Shown: positions 18,111 through 26,887, numbered from the stretch's first letter. The stretch is DNA of 64,000 bases from Comamonas avium (GCF_014836675.1 NZ_JACSQK010000001.1:368720-432719); one strand, 5' to 3'. The notes: generated by a model from the sequence alone, not told the origin. Made by a program: numbers and translations.

Positions 18111-18935
18111 ATGGCGACACCTGATTCCCAGACGATGGCTGCATCTTCCACTGTGGGGGCTGCGATTCATCTGCGGCCAGTGAGCTTGGCTGCGCCACTG
18201 CACTGGCTGGCGGCAGGCTGGCGCGACATGCAGCGTGCATGGAGTGTGTCGCTGTTTTATGGGCTGTGTTTCTGGGCAATGGCGCTGGTGCTGGGCTGGG
18301 TATTTAATGCCAGCCCGCAATACACCATGTCGATTGCCAGTGGTTGCCTGCTGGTAGGGCCTTTTCTGGCGATGGGCCTGTACGACACCAGCCGCAGACT
18401 GGAGCAAGGGCTGCAGCCTGACCTTGGTCAGTCCATTACCTGCTGGGACAAGCAACTGGGCAGCATGGGCATGCTGGTGTTTGTTCTGATTGTGCTGGAG
18501 CTGCTGTGGGGACGCGCTTCTCTGGTGGTGTTTGCCGTGTTCTTCAATACCGGCATGCCATCGACCACAGGGGTGCTGCAGGCGGTCTTTAACCCTGAAA
18601 ACTGGCAGTTCTTGCTGGCCTACGCCGTGGTTGGTGGTGTTTTTGCCGCCGTCGTCTTTGGCAGTACCGTAGTGGCTTTGCCGCTGATGCTCGATCGCGG
18701 CACCGATGCGCTGACCGCTGCCATCACCAGCTTTCGGGTGGTGTTCAGCCAGACAGGGGTTATGCTGCTGTGGGCAGTGCTGATCGTGACTCTGGTGGCT
18801 GGGGCGCTGGTAGTGCCCTGGCAACTGCCGTTGATTGTGGTTGGCCCCTGGCTGGGCTGTGCCACCTGGCATGCATACCGCGCCTGCATAGCGCCTGCAA
18901 CTGGCTTGTCAGCAACATCTGAAGATGGGTGTTAG
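18111..18935 (+). CDS. DUF2189 family integral membrane protein
   Basis: A 274 aa inner-membrane protein with about six hydrophobic segments after a ~30-residue polar N-terminus. The ATG at 18111 follows a strong AGGAGG. LRPVSLAAPLHWLAAGWRDM leading into the first helix is typical of the family. Function unknown. Such proteins are common in Comamonadaceae and sometimes lie near cytochrome oxidase genes, but not here. Confidence 0.85.
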   Translation: MATPDSQTMAASSTVGAAIHLRPVSLAAPLHWLAAGWRDMQRAWSVSLFYGLCFWAMALVLGWVFNASPQYTMSIASGCLLVGPFLAMGLYDTSRRLEQGLQPDLGQSITCWDKQLGSMGMLVFVLIVLELLWGRASLVVFAVFFNTGMPSTTGVLQAVFNPENWQFLLAYAVVGGVFAAVVFGSTVVALPLMLDRGTDALTAAITSFRVVFSQTGVMLLWAVLIVTLVAGALVVPWQLPLIVVGPWLGCATWHAYRACIAPATGLSATSEDGC

Positions 18936-18976
18936 AGTGGCCGCATTCACTGCAAGCCCTTCAACGAAAGCAAACA

Positions 18977-19150
18977 TTGGCTACACCCAACTACGGATAC
19001 GAAAAGCGTCAACGCGAACTGGCTAAGAAAAACAAAAAAGCAGACAAGTTGCGTGAAAAATCGGAGCGCAAGACTAACCCAGAGCAAGCGCCTGAAGGCG
19101 AGCCGTACCAACCGCAAAACTCGCTGCCCACACCGCCTGCAGCGGAGTAA
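18977..19150 (+). CDS. Small conserved basic protein (MATPNYGYEKRQ type)
   Basis: A 57 aa lysine/arginine-rich soluble protein: N-terminal MATPNYGYEKRQRELAKK, then a charged helix and a Pro-rich tail. I place the start at TTG 18977, because related Burkholderiales proteins as I recall them begin MATPNY; the frame is open to an ATG at 18929 that overlaps the DUF2189 gene. Function unknown. The highly basic helix suggests nucleic acid or ribosome association, which is only an inference. Confidence 0.7.
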   Translation: MATPNYGYEKRQRELAKKNKKADKLREKSERKTNPEQAPEGEPYQPQNSLPTPPAAE

Positions 19151-19155
19151 TGCCT

Positions 19156-19180
19156 CAACCAGCCTCGGGCTGGTTTTTTT
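19156..19180. terminator. Terminator between the small basic protein gene and tesA
   Basis: AACCAGCC-TCG-GGCTGGTT followed by TTTTTT. It sits between two convergent genes and overlaps the tesA stop. Confidence 0.92.
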
Positions 19181-19850
19181 ATGGTTTCAGCAGCGGTTGC
19201 AGCAGCGGCCAGACGTTGTTGAGCATGAGGGGCTGCGCGGCCGCGGTGGGGTGAATGCGGTCAGTCTGGAAAAGGGCCGTAGGGTTGGGGGCATCAGCCA
19301 CCCCCTTCAAAAAGAACGGCAGCAATGTGGCCTTTTGCTCTTTGGCCACTTGAGCGAACAGCTGCTCAAAGTCTTGCGCGTATTTTTTTCCATAGTTTGG
19401 GGGCATTTGCATGCCAAGCAACAGCACCTTCGCCCCTGCGTTTTGTGCAGCCTGCGTCATGGCGCGCAGATTGTCCAAAGTGCCAGTCAATGGCAAACCG
19501 CGCAGCGCATCGTTGCCGCCCAACTCAATCACCACCACACTGGGCTGGTGCTGCTTGAGCAAGGCTGGCAAGCGTGTACGGCCGCCAAAAGTGGTTTCAC
19601 CGCTGATACTGGCATTGGCCACCTTGGCAGGGCGTTGCTCGTGAGCCAGTTTTTGTTCCAAAAGTGCCACCCAGCCAGTGCCTCGTGCCAGACCATATTC
19701 CGCGCTCAGTGAGTCGCCCAGAACCAGAATGTGCGGCGTATTGGCCGCGTAAGCCAGTGGCCAAACTCCGAGTGCGGTCACAGACGCGATAAAGTGACGG
19801 CGGTTTCCCCATGTGTATGCGTTGTGCATGCCTGCTACAAGGTCTTTCAT
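19179..19850 (-). CDS. tesA: Periplasmic SGNH esterase/acyl-CoA thioesterase I
   Basis: A multifunctional esterase, thioesterase and lysophospholipase of the SGNH family, 223 aa. After a basic N-terminus and a signal sequence (~17-36) come block I GDSLSAEYGL (nucleophile Ser), the Gly block (SISGETTFGGR), the Asn block GGNDALRG and the C-terminal catalytic pair DRIHP. RRHF near the N-terminus could be a weak Tat-like motif. The start codon overlaps that of the divergent ybbA; a second Met at codon 8 (19829) is possible. Confidence 0.9.
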   Translation of the reverse strand: MKDLVAGMHNAYTWGNRRHFIASVTALGVWPLAYAANTPHILVLGDSLSAEYGLARGTGWVALLEQKLAHEQRPAKVANASISGETTFGGRTRLPALLKQHQPSVVVIELGGNDALRGLPLTGTLDNLRAMTQAAQNAGAKVLLLGMQMPPNYGKKYAQDFEQLFAQVAKEQKATLLPFFLKGVADAPNPTALFQTDRIHPTAAAQPLMLNNVWPLLQPLLKP

Positions 19851-20532
19851 GTCTAAGAATGCTCCCCTTTTGCCCGTGATTGAGGTTGATCACCTGTCCA
19901 AAGCAGTATCTGACTCCACTGGCACTCTGGAGATTTTGCGCGATATTCACTTTAGCCTGCAGCCGCAGCAAACGGCAGCCATTGTCGGCGCGTCGGGCTC
20001 TGGAAAAAGCACTTTGCTGTCGATGCTGGCGGGGCTGGATACGCCCAGCCAAGGCACTGTGCGTCTGCAAGGACAAGATATTTTTGCTTTGAGTGAAGAT
20101 GCCCGTGCTGCGTTGCGTGGGCAAAAGATCGGTTTTGTTTTCCAGAGTTTTCAACTGCTGCCCAATCTGACTGCGCTGGAGAACGCCATGCTGCCTTTGG
20201 AGCTGGCAGGTGTGCGTGGCGCGCGGCAGATGGCCTCTGAGATGCTGCAGCGCGTGGGTCTGGGGCAACGCCTGGGGCATTACCCCAAATTGCTATCCGG
20301 TGGCGAGCAGCAGCGCGTAGCGCTGGCGCGGGCTTTTGTGGTGCAGCCTGCAGTGCTACTGGCCGATGAGCCTACGGGCAGCCTGGACCATGCCACCGGA
20401 GCGTCCGTGATGGACTTGATGCTTGAGCTGAACCGCGAGCAAGGGACAACCCTGGTGCTGGTCACGCACGATAGAAGCATTGCAGCGCAGTGTGAACGTA
20501 CGCTGACCATTGAAGCGGGCTGTTTGGTTTAA
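19849..20532 (+). CDS. ybbA: ABC transporter ATP-binding protein, YbbA-like (MacB/LolD class)
   Basis: A 227 aa ATPase with Walker A GASGSGKS, the Q-loop stretch VFQSFQLLPN, signature LSGGEQQR, Walker B VLLADEPTGSLD and switch His in LVTHD. Divergent pairing with tesA is the same as in E. coli, where ybbA and the permease ybbP form an exporter. No permease gene follows here: the next gene is DUF3297. Its partner must be elsewhere or absent. ATG 19849 follows AAGG at good spacing, inside tesA. Confidence 0.9.
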   Translation: MSKNAPLLPVIEVDHLSKAVSDSTGTLEILRDIHFSLQPQQTAAIVGASGSGKSTLLSMLAGLDTPSQGTVRLQGQDIFALSEDARAALRGQKIGFVFQSFQLLPNLTALENAMLPLELAGVRGARQMASEMLQRVGLGQRLGHYPKLLSGGEQQRVALARAFVVQPAVLLADEPTGSLDHATGASVMDLMLELNREQGTTLVLVTHDRSIAAQCERTLTIEAGCLV

Positions 20533-20610
20533 CTGCCAGGATGTTCCAAATGCTGGACAATCGCCGCATTCGTGAATTGGGGGCTTGATCCCCGCTGACT
20601 TGGAAAAACT

Positions 20611-20859
20611 ATGACTGAAGCTACTGCGCGCCCAGAACTGCCTGATCACCTGTCGATCGACCCTTCCAGCAAATTTTTCAATGCTGCCGTGTTTGAACAC
20701 GATATTGGTATTCGCCTCAACGGCAAAGACCGCAATGATGTGGAAGAGTACTGTGTGAGTGAAGGCTGGGTCAAGGTACCTGCCAGCAAGACGCTGGACC
20801 GCAAGGGCCGCCCTTTGCTGATCAAAATTAAAGGTGTTGTGGAAGCCTACTACCGTTAA
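20611..20859 (+). CDS. DUF3297 family protein
   Basis: An 82 aa soluble protein with the family pattern LSIDPSSKFFNAAVFEHDIGIRLNG. It is known mainly from proteobacteria and has no assigned function. It has its own terminator and stands 78 nt after ybbA. Confidence 0.85.
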   Translation: MTEATARPELPDHLSIDPSSKFFNAAVFEHDIGIRLNGKDRNDVEEYCVSEGWVKVPASKTLDRKGRPLLIKIKGVVEAYYR

Positions 20860-20882
20860 GTCGTGTCGGCTTTGGCCCGCCA

Positions 20883-20907
20883 GGCAGCCCCTTGAGGCTG
20901 CTTTTTA
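20883..20907 (+). terminator. Terminator of the DUF3297 gene
   Basis: GCAGCC (20884-20889) pairs with GGCTGC (20896-20901) around a 6-nt loop, followed by TTTTT. Confidence 0.85.
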
Positions 20908-20930
20908 TGCCTGCTGCGCATGCGCAGGAA

Positions 20931-20962
20931 AGAAAAAAGCTCCTTCATGGGAGCCTTTTTCT
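20931..20962 (-). terminator. Terminator of sstT
   Basis: GCTCC-TTCATG-GGAGC with an A-run on the left, which is the T-run for the minus strand, just beyond the sstT stop. It may also act on the plus strand. Confidence 0.82.
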
Positions 20963-20984
20963 TTGAGCGCACCAGCCAGTTACA

Positions 20985-22202
20985 TCAGCTGTTGCGCTCT
21001 TCCTCAGCCATACATACCGCAGCGGTAAAGATGACATCGGTGGAAGAGTTGAGCGCTGTTTCTGCAGAATCCTGCAGCACCCCAATGATGAACCCAATGG
21101 CAACCACCTGCATGGCAATGTCGTTGGAGATGCCAAACAACGAGCACGCCAAAGGGATGAGCAGCAGCGATCCGCCGGCGACGCCGGATGCACCGCAAGC
21201 GCACACCGATGCCACTACGCACAGCAAAATGGCGGTGGGAATGTCTACCACGATGCCCAGTGTGTTGGCCGCAGCCAGCGACAGCACGCTGATAGTGATT
21301 GCCGCACCCGCCATATTGATGGTGGCCCCCAAAGGAATGGCGACGCTGTAAGTGTCTGCATCCAGATTCAAACGCTTTGCGATCGCAAGATTGATCGGAA
21401 TGTTGGCTGCAGAACTGCGTGTAAAGAAAGCAGTGACACCACTTTCACGCAGGCACATCAGTACCAGTGGATAAGGGTTGCGACGAATTTTGCACCACAC
21501 GATCAGCGGATTGATGATCAAGGCAACGACCAGCATTGAACCCAGCAGCACGGCCAGCAAATGGGCATAGCCTGTCAGCGCCTGGGTGCCGGTAGAGGCA
21601 ACGGTCGAAGCCACCAGGCCAAAAATACCGATGGGTGCCACACGGATTACGGCCTGAATGATCAAGGTAATTCCGTTAGAAAAATCGGCCATGGCCTGGC
21701 GGGTGCTTTCAGCGCCCCGACGCAGGGCGATACCGATGGCAATGGCCCACACCAAAATGCCGATGTAATTGGCGTGCATCAAGGCGTTGACGGGATTGTC
21801 GACCGCATTTTTAAACAGTTGCATCAGCACTTCAGCAATGCCGCCTGGTGCGGCCATGCCTGTTGCGGCATCCTTGAGCATCAGCGTCGTAGGGAACAGC
21901 ATGCTGGCAAAAACGCCCACAATGGCAGCACTTAAAGTGCCAATCGCATACAGCCACAAAATAGGCTTGAGGTGGCTGGTCTGGTCAGGCCGCTGGTTGC
22001 TGATGGCCGCAATCACCAGCACGAAGACCAAAATGGGGGCCACAGCCTTTAGTGCGGAAATAAACAACGTGCCGAGAAACTCAACGCGCAGGGCCGCCTG
22101 TGGCCAGAAGATGGCCAGCGCAATGCCCAAAACGAGTCCAATGACAATTTGCGTGACGATGCTGGTTCGCTTTGACCAGCTCAGCAAAGGTTGAAAGATC
22201 AT
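20985..22202 (-). CDS. sstT: Serine/threonine:Na+ symporter
   Basis: A 405 aa inner-membrane transporter of the dicarboxylate/amino acid:cation symporter family, most similar to SstT. Hydrophobic segments span the protein, including the re-entrant Ser-rich [14 protein letters not shown] and the conserved [13 protein letters not shown] region. The ATG at 22202 (MIFQPLLS) is preferred because the extra N-terminus from 22313 is not membrane-like. Likely role: sodium-driven uptake of L-serine and L-threonine. Confidence 0.92.
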   Translation of the reverse strand: MIFQPLLSWSKRTSIVTQIVIGLVLGIALAIFWPQAALRVEFLGTLFISALKAVAPILVFVLVIAAISNQRPDQTSHLKPILWLYAIGTLSAAIVGVFASMLFPTTLMLKDAATGMAAPGGIAEVLMQLFKNAVDNPVNALMHANYIGILVWAIAIGIALRRGAESTRQAMADFSNGITLIIQAVIRVAPIGIFGLVASTVASTGTQALTGYAHLLAVLLGSMLVVALIINPLIVWCKIRRNPYPLVLMCLRESGVTAFFTRSSAANIPINLAIAKRLNLDADTYSVAIPLGATINMAGAAITISVLSLAAANTLGIVVDIPTAILLCVVASVCACGASGVAGGSLLLIPLACSLFGISNDIAMQVVAIGFIIGVLQDSAETALNSSTDVIFTAAVCMAEEERNS

Positions 22203-22391
22203 GGAAAAACTTGCACCACTTACATTGAAAGACGGCGAGTTTAGGTGCTCAAGCTTCAATGCTGATGGATATACCCTCATAACTGCATGGCATGAAGTGA
22301 TGCTTTGGAACAAAAGATTTATCTAAGTCAACACAAGGTATCTTGAAGCGGCTGTTCTGCAATGTGCGCTTCGCTGGATAATCCCTTCCCT

Positions 22392-23144
22392 ATGTCGTCC
22401 CCCAAAGTTCTTTTCGGCTTTCATGCCGTCGGCGTGCGCCTCAAGACCGCGCCCCAATCCATTATTGAAATTTATTACGAGTCCACGCGCCGTGATGCCC
22501 GCATGCGCCAGTTTTTGGAAAGAGCCAAAGAAGCTGGTGCACGACTGATTGAGGCCGATGCCATGCGCATTGCCAAGCTGGCTGGCAGCCATGGTCACCA
22601 GGGTGTGGCAGCGCGTGTGCAAGAGGTTCAAGATACCCGTACGCTGGACGAGTTGCTGGATGATCTGGAGGAAGCCGGAGTCAAAAATCCTCTGCTGCTG
22701 GTGCTCGATGGCGTGACCGATCCCCACAATCTGGGTGCTTGCCTGCGTGTGGCCGATGGCGCCGGCGTGCATGCGGTCATTGCGCCCAAGGACCATTCCT
22801 CGGGCATCAATGCCACTGTGGCGAAAGTGGCCAGTGGGGCTGCCGAAACCGTGCCGTATTTCATGGTGACCAATCTGGCGCGCACGCTCAAAGAGCTGCA
22901 AGCGCGCAATATCTGGATCATTGGCACCAGCGGCGACGCAGACAAGCATCTGTATCAGGTGGACTTGAAGGGGCCTGTGGCTCTGGTGCTGGGTGCCGAG
23001 GGCGATGGCATGCGCCAGTTGACCCGCAAGACCTGTGATGAACTGATCAGTATTCCGATGCAAGGCGCAGTAGAAAGTCTGAATGTGTCTGTGGCCAGTG
23101 GCGTCTGTCTATACGAAGCGGTGCGCCAGCGTCAGGCCCACTGA
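22392..23144 (+). CDS. rlmB: 23S rRNA (guanosine-2251-2'-O)-methyltransferase
   Basis: A SpoU/TrmH-type SPOUT enzyme of 250 aa. The N-terminal substrate-binding domain begins [12 protein letters not shown]. The knotted catalytic domain shows motif 1 [10 protein letters not shown], motif 2 [10 protein letters not shown] and motif 3 [15 protein letters not shown]. It methylates the ribosomal P-loop base Gm2251. The ATG at 22392 is preferred over one 10 codons upstream. A sirtuin gene follows after 31 nt. Confidence 0.95.
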   Translation: MSSPKVLFGFHAVGVRLKTAPQSIIEIYYESTRRDARMRQFLERAKEAGARLIEADAMRIAKLAGSHGHQGVAARVQEVQDTRTLDELLDDLEEAGVKNPLLLVLDGVTDPHNLGACLRVADGAGVHAVIAPKDHSSGINATVAKVASGAAETVPYFMVTNLARTLKELQARNIWIIGTSGDADKHLYQVDLKGPVALVLGAEGDGMRQLTRKTCDELISIPMQGAVESLNVSVASGVCLYEAVRQRQAH

Positions 23145-23175
23145 GCTTTTAAAACTGTAGTTGCGAGCCAGCGTC

Positions 23176-23943
23176 ATGCCAGACTTAGAGGTCGAAAGCG
23201 CGAAGAGCCTTGAGCTGGCGCGCCAATGGGTGCATGCGGCGCAGCACTTGGTGGTTCTGAGCGGGGCTGGCGTCAGTGCGGAATCGGGTGTGCCTACGTT
23301 TCGTGATACGCACACGGGCTACTGGGCGCAGTTTGACCCGCAGGAGATGGCTTCTGAGGCTGGCTTTCGTGCGCATCCACAGCGGGTATGGCAGTGGTAC
23401 AGCTACCGGCGCGAGCTGGTGGCTGCTGTGCAGCCCAATGCGGCGCACCTGGCTTTGGCAGCTTTTACAAAAGCTCATCCCGGTAAGCTAAGTGTGATTA
23501 CGCAGAATGTGGATGGTTTGCACCAGCGTGCAGGCAGCCACGATGTAATTAGCTTGCATGGCGATGTAATGCGCAACCAGTGGCTCGATGCCTGTGGCCC
23601 GTGCTGCGAGATGGCCAAGACAGTGGCGCTGGGTGGACAGCCGCCACGCTGCAGCACCTGCGGCAATATGCTGCGCCCTGGTGTGGTCTGGTTTGGAGAG
23701 CATTTGCCAGTTGATGCGCTGGCGCACGCAGAAGCGGTCGTGAATGCCTGTGATGTGATGCTGGTGGTGGGTACATCGGGCGTGGTTTATCCTGCTGCGG
23801 GTCTGGTATTTCAAGCCCACCAGCAAGGTGCCAAGGTTGTGATCGTGAATCCGCAGGCCACTGAGCTGGATATGCTAGCAGATGCTCTGCTGCGAGCCCC
23901 CGCAGCGAAGGTGTTGCCAATGATGCTGGACGGCGTTGTTTAA
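23176..23943 (+). CDS. Sir2 family NAD-dependent protein deacylase
   Basis: Removes acyl groups from protein lysines using NAD+. The 255 aa product has GAGVSAESGVPTFR, TQNVDGLHQRAG, catalytic His128 in LHGD, and two zinc Cys pairs (140/143 and 159/162). Tyr75-x-x-Arg78 matches the Tyr/Arg pair that gives class III sirtuins (SIRT5, CobB) desuccinylase and demalonylase activity. The ATG at 23176 is used; a TTG five codons upstream is possible. It is convergent with the chromate transporter genes, with a 7-nt gap. Confidence 0.92.
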   Translation: MPDLEVESAKSLELARQWVHAAQHLVVLSGAGVSAESGVPTFRDTHTGYWAQFDPQEMASEAGFRAHPQRVWQWYSYRRELVAAVQPNAAHLALAAFTKAHPGKLSVITQNVDGLHQRAGSHDVISLHGDVMRNQWLDACGPCCEMAKTVALGGQPPRCSTCGNMLRPGVVWFGEHLPVDALAHAEAVVNACDVMLVVGTSGVVYPAAGLVFQAHQQGAKVVIVNPQATELDMLADALLRAPAAKVLPMMLDGVV

Positions 23944-23950
23944 TGCGGCT

Positions 23951-24559
23951 CTAAATCCAGCCCAAAGCACCGAGCAGTGCACCGGCAGCGAGCATCCAGA
24001 GCAAGTGCAGTCTTGTTTTCCAGACGAAAAGTGTCGCTGTGGCAGTCAGCAGCCATGGTGCCCAGGCATGGGCTGCGCCGGTATCACGAGCCGCCAGAAT
24101 CCAGCCCGTGGCGAGCACCATGCCAACCACCAGAGGCATCATCCCCCAGCGAAAAGCGCGCACGCTGCGTAAAGCGTGGTTGCGGCGCATCCAGCGGGTA
24201 CTGCTCCATGTGAGCAAAGAGCTTGGTAGCAGCATGCCACCCATGCAGGCCAAGCAAGCGGCCAAAGCCGCCAGCCAAGCAGACCAGCCGGTGTAGGGTG
24301 CCATGGCGTTCAGGCCAATGTTCCAGCCCAGCAGGGCCACGTACATGATGTTGGGGCCCGGGGCGGCTTGGGCAATGGCAATCGAGTCGGAAAATTGCTG
24401 CGCAGACAACCAGCCTTGCTGTTCTACGGTATGTCGGTACATCTCGGGTGCAGTGGCCATGGCACCCCCAACAGACAGCAACGAAAGCGACAAAAAATAC
24501 GCAATCAAATGCAGCCAAGCAGAGGTATCCAGGGCCAGTGGCGTCAGCGTAGAAGTCAT
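23951..24559 (-). CDS. Chromate transporter, second half (short-chain CHR)
   Basis: A 202 aa membrane protein of the CHR family with the half-signature APGPNIMYVALLGWNIG and about six hydrophobic segments. It starts with ATG overlapping the stop of the first half (ATGA, 24556-24559), so the two are translationally coupled. Short-chain CHR pairs function together like one long ChrA. The substrate may be chromate or another oxyanion. Confidence 0.9.
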   Translation of the reverse strand: MTSTLTPLALDTSAWLHLIAYFLSLSLLSVGGAMATAPEMYRHTVEQQGWLSAQQFSDSIAIAQAAPGPNIMYVALLGWNIGLNAMAPYTGWSAWLAALAACLACMGGMLLPSSLLTWSSTRWMRRNHALRSVRAFRWGMMPLVVGMVLATGWILAARDTGAAHAWAPWLLTATATLFVWKTRLHLLWMLAAGALLGALGWI

Positions 24560-25125
24560 GGTGTTGTTCGCAGCCAGGTTAATCCACAGCCAATGCCGCC
24601 AATAATGGGCAGCACCCACCATAAGGGCCACTGCAGAAAGACCACCATGGAAAATGCAAGCATGGCCAGGAGCCAGCCCAGCCACAAGGGCAGTGGGTGT
24701 TTGTGCAGCGCCACTGAAAGTTTCAGGCCCGTGCCAATGACCAGTCCTGCAGCAACTGCACCCATGCCGCGCAGCGCACCACTGACTGCCGGGTGGCTGG
24801 CCCACTGAAGGTACAAGCTGCCTACAGCCAGTACCAGCAGCGTAGGCGCAATCAGCATGCCTGCTGTGGCTGCAAAAGCCCCACGCCAGCCAAAATGCCG
24901 CTCGCCAAACATGATGGAAAGGTTGACCACGTTAGGGCCCGGGAGAATCTGTGCCACAGCCCAGTCCTGCGCGAACTGTTCTTGCGTCATCCAGCGTCTG
25001 CGGTCCACCAGTTCGCGTTGAACAACAGCCATGACGCCGCCAAAGCCTTGAAGTGCCAAGCTTGCAAAAGCCCAAAAAAGAGCACGGGGTGAAGCTGGGC
25101 TGGCAGTGGGCGCAGGGGAGGTCAT
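24556..25125 (-). CDS. Chromate transporter, first half (short-chain CHR)
   Basis: A 189 aa membrane protein with the N-terminal CHR motif GFGGVMAVVQRELVDRRRW and PGPNVVNLSIMFGERHFGWRGA. It is the first gene of the pair, overlapping the second by 4 nt. No chrB-type regulator is adjacent. Confidence 0.9.
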   Translation of the reverse strand: MTSPAPTASPASPRALFWAFASLALQGFGGVMAVVQRELVDRRRWMTQEQFAQDWAVAQILPGPNVVNLSIMFGERHFGWRGAFAATAGMLIAPTLLVLAVGSLYLQWASHPAVSGALRGMGAVAAGLVIGTGLKLSVALHKHPLPLWLGWLLAMLAFSMVVFLQWPLWWVLPIIGGIGCGLTWLRTTP

Positions 25126-25231
25126 GGGTATCTAGAAAAGGACTGCGCCGATGCTAGCGCAGGAATCCGCGCTCGGCATGGTTCGTGGGTTGCTGCAGTC
25201 AGTCTGTGTCAGGTGAGTGAGATGGCCCTGC

Positions 25232-25516
25232 TTACACCGCAGTGCGTTCTTGTAGCCATTGCTCGTGCGCCTCATGCAGTTGAGCCGGAATGACAACCAG
25301 TTCCTGGCCCAGCACCCGGGCCATCTCTTGCAAGGTGGATAGGCGTGGGTCTAAGCCGTTGCTCTCCAGGCGCTGTACGGTCATGCGCGACAAGCCGGCC
25401 TGGCTGGCAAGATCGGCCTGCGTCATCTGGCGTGACTTGCGTACGGCAGTCAGTGCAGCAACCAAAGGGTGGGAAGGCTTGTCAGCTAGTTCTGGCGTTG
25501 GCGTGGTGTGGTTCAT
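25232..25516 (-). CDS. XRE-family helix-turn-helix regulator
   Basis: A 94 aa DNA-binding protein with a Cro/C1-type HTH at about 30-85 (MTQADLASQAGLSRMTVQRLE). The start at 25516 (MNHTTPTP) is preferred over 25561. It resembles HipB-type and antitoxin repressors, but no HipA or obvious toxin is next to it. Only a 75-codon unassigned frame lies upstream on the same strand. Confidence 0.82.
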   Translation of the reverse strand: MNHTTPTPELADKPSHPLVAALTAVRKSRQMTQADLASQAGLSRMTVQRLESNGLDPRLSTLQEMARVLGQELVVIPAQLHEAHEQWLQERTAV

Positions 25517-25564
25517 CCCCGCAATGTAATGCGATTTACCTCTGCCCAAGGCGTGGCTCACGCC

Positions 25565-25792
25565 TTAAGCGAACAGATTAAGTTTGGTGCCCAGGTTGCC
25601 ATAGCGCGCCAACTCGGGTTGCAAAATGCCCATCTGTGTAGCGTTGAGTGTGGTTGCTGTCTCTTGCGCAGAATTTTTTTGTTCTGTGTGCGCGCGCCTT
25701 TTGAGGTCCTGCATGGTGGTAGTGTCGGTCACACGGTTGTGAGACCAAGCATTGGTCGCGTTGCGCAAGGCATTGGTGTAGCGAAGATCCAT
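25565..25792 (-). CDS. Hypothetical 75 aa protein
   Basis: Not recognised. The polar, Asn/Thr/Gln/Ala-rich sequence is unlike the Arg/Ser/Pro/Cys-rich products of antisense frames. It ends 48 nt before the XRE regulator on the same strand, so the two could be one transcript. No ribosome binding site is visible before the ATG. The rest of the 390-nt stretch between XRE and yigZ holds nothing else I can support. Confidence 0.35.
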   Translation of the reverse strand: MDLRYTNALRNATNAWSHNRVTDTTTMQDLKRRAHTEQKNSAQETATTLNATQMGILQPELARYGNLGTKLNLFA

Positions 25793-25906
25793 GATGTTGA
25801 GCCCATGCAGTCAGAAAGTCAGAATGGACTGACTCTAAAACTGCACCGCCACAGCCAAAGGCGCAATAAAAAGTGCAATCGCCGCCTTCATCCGGCATTG
25901 GTGTTT

Positions 25907-26503
25907 TCAATTGGGCCAGAACTTCAGCCAGTCGATGCGCCCCTGACCGCCTTCGTTCAGGCGCTGTATGAGGGGGGCGCTTTGCGATTCAGCGAGGCTC
26001 CACTGCATGTGCACCGCAGTTTGGTGGCGCACGTTCAGCAGCGTGGCCTGGGCCAGCTCCAGTTCACGCCGCAGCCATCCTTCCATGGAATAGGGGATGC
26101 TGCATTGCAGAGTGATCACGCGTTGCAATGTGATTTTTTCGGCGAGGAGCAATGTTTGTGCAACGCTGTCTGTATAAGCCCGCACCAGCCCTCCAGCACC
26201 CAGCTTGATGCCTCCAAAGTAGCGCACCACGGTGGCCAGAACACCTTCTAGCTCTTGATGTCGCAGCACTTCCAGCATGGGGCGGCCCGCAGTGCCGCTG
26301 GGCTCGCCATCATCAACCGCTGCTGATTGCCCGCCCGCCAGCAGTGCCCAGCAGACATGGGCTGCACCGGGGTACTCTTTGCGCAGCGCATCGACAACAG
26401 CCTGGGCTGTGGGGCGATTTTGCATGGGTTGCACGCAGCAAATGAAACGGCTTTTTTTGATGATGAGTTCGTGGTGTGTAGCACGGGAAATGGTTTGCGG
26501 CAT
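25907..26503 (-). CDS. yigZ: IMPACT/YigZ family protein
   Basis: A 198 aa protein with the UPF0029 pattern KKSRFICCVQPM, PGAAHVCWA, DDGEPSGTAGRPML and VVRYFGGIKLGAGGLVRAY, followed by a C-terminal ferredoxin-like domain (~135-195). Bacterial YigZ is a nucleic-acid- or ribosome-related protein of unclear role; the eukaryotic relative IMPACT modulates Gcn2. It stands alone. Confidence 0.92.
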   Translation of the reverse strand: MPQTISRATHHELIIKKSRFICCVQPMQNRPTAQAVVDALRKEYPGAAHVCWALLAGGQSAAVDDGEPSGTAGRPMLEVLRHQELEGVLATVVRYFGGIKLGAGGLVRAYTDSVAQTLLLAEKITLQRVITLQCSIPYSMEGWLRRELELAQATLLNVRHQTAVHMQWSLAESQSAPLIQRLNEGGQGRIDWLKFWPN

Positions 26504-26656
26504 AGCCCGGCGAGCTTAAACCAAGGGAGTGGGCCCGCAGCGCAGGGCTTTGGAATCTCCGTGCGCGACAGTGTATTGAGCGACACGCCAAAAGCAAGCT
26601 GTCCTACGGGCTGCTGGGCGGTATCTTTTTAAAGTGTGCACAAGGAGATAACTGCC

Positions 26657-26863
26657 ATGACCACGCTACCTTCTACGCCCAGCCTGCTTGCCAGTCATAC
26701 TTTTGGTCGCGAGCATCTGGAGCCACCGCCGCTGCCATCGTCGACGCAGCTTGGTCAAGGTTTGGGCGCTGGATCAATGGGTGTTGCCAGCTCTCCAGCT
26801 GTTGCTGGTGCAAGCCTGCCGCAAGATTTTGATCACATAGTTCGCAGCGTGGGCGAATGGTGA
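26657..26863 (+). CDS. Small hypothetical protein, 68 aa
   Basis: Unrecognised. A strong ribosome binding site AAGGAG lies 9 nt before the ATG, which favours a real gene. The product is Pro/Ser/Gly-rich and probably disordered, with a short C-terminal FDHIVRSVGEW. No signal peptide or membrane segment. A strong terminator follows 25 nt after the stop, so this is likely a single-gene unit. Confidence 0.55.
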   Translation: MTTLPSTPSLLASHTFGREHLEPPPLPSSTQLGQGLGAGSMGVASSPAVAGASLPQDFDHIVRSVGEW

Positions 26864-26887
26864 TCAGCGAATTACCGCGAACTCAGA

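Noticed and set aside
17973-18872. 299-codon minus-strand frame opposite the DUF2189 gene
   Set aside because: Composition is His/Gln/Arg-rich as in antisense frames, no domain, and the plus strand carries a clear membrane protein with AGGAGG.
23951-25125. chrA broken by a frameshift
   Set aside because: The two halves have separate ATG and stop with a 4-nt ATGA overlap and full CHR half-signatures, the normal short-chain CHR pair architecture, not a broken long chain.
25508-26251. 247-codon plus-strand frame
   Set aside because: It covers the 3' half of yigZ in antisense and shows no domain; yigZ is unmistakable.
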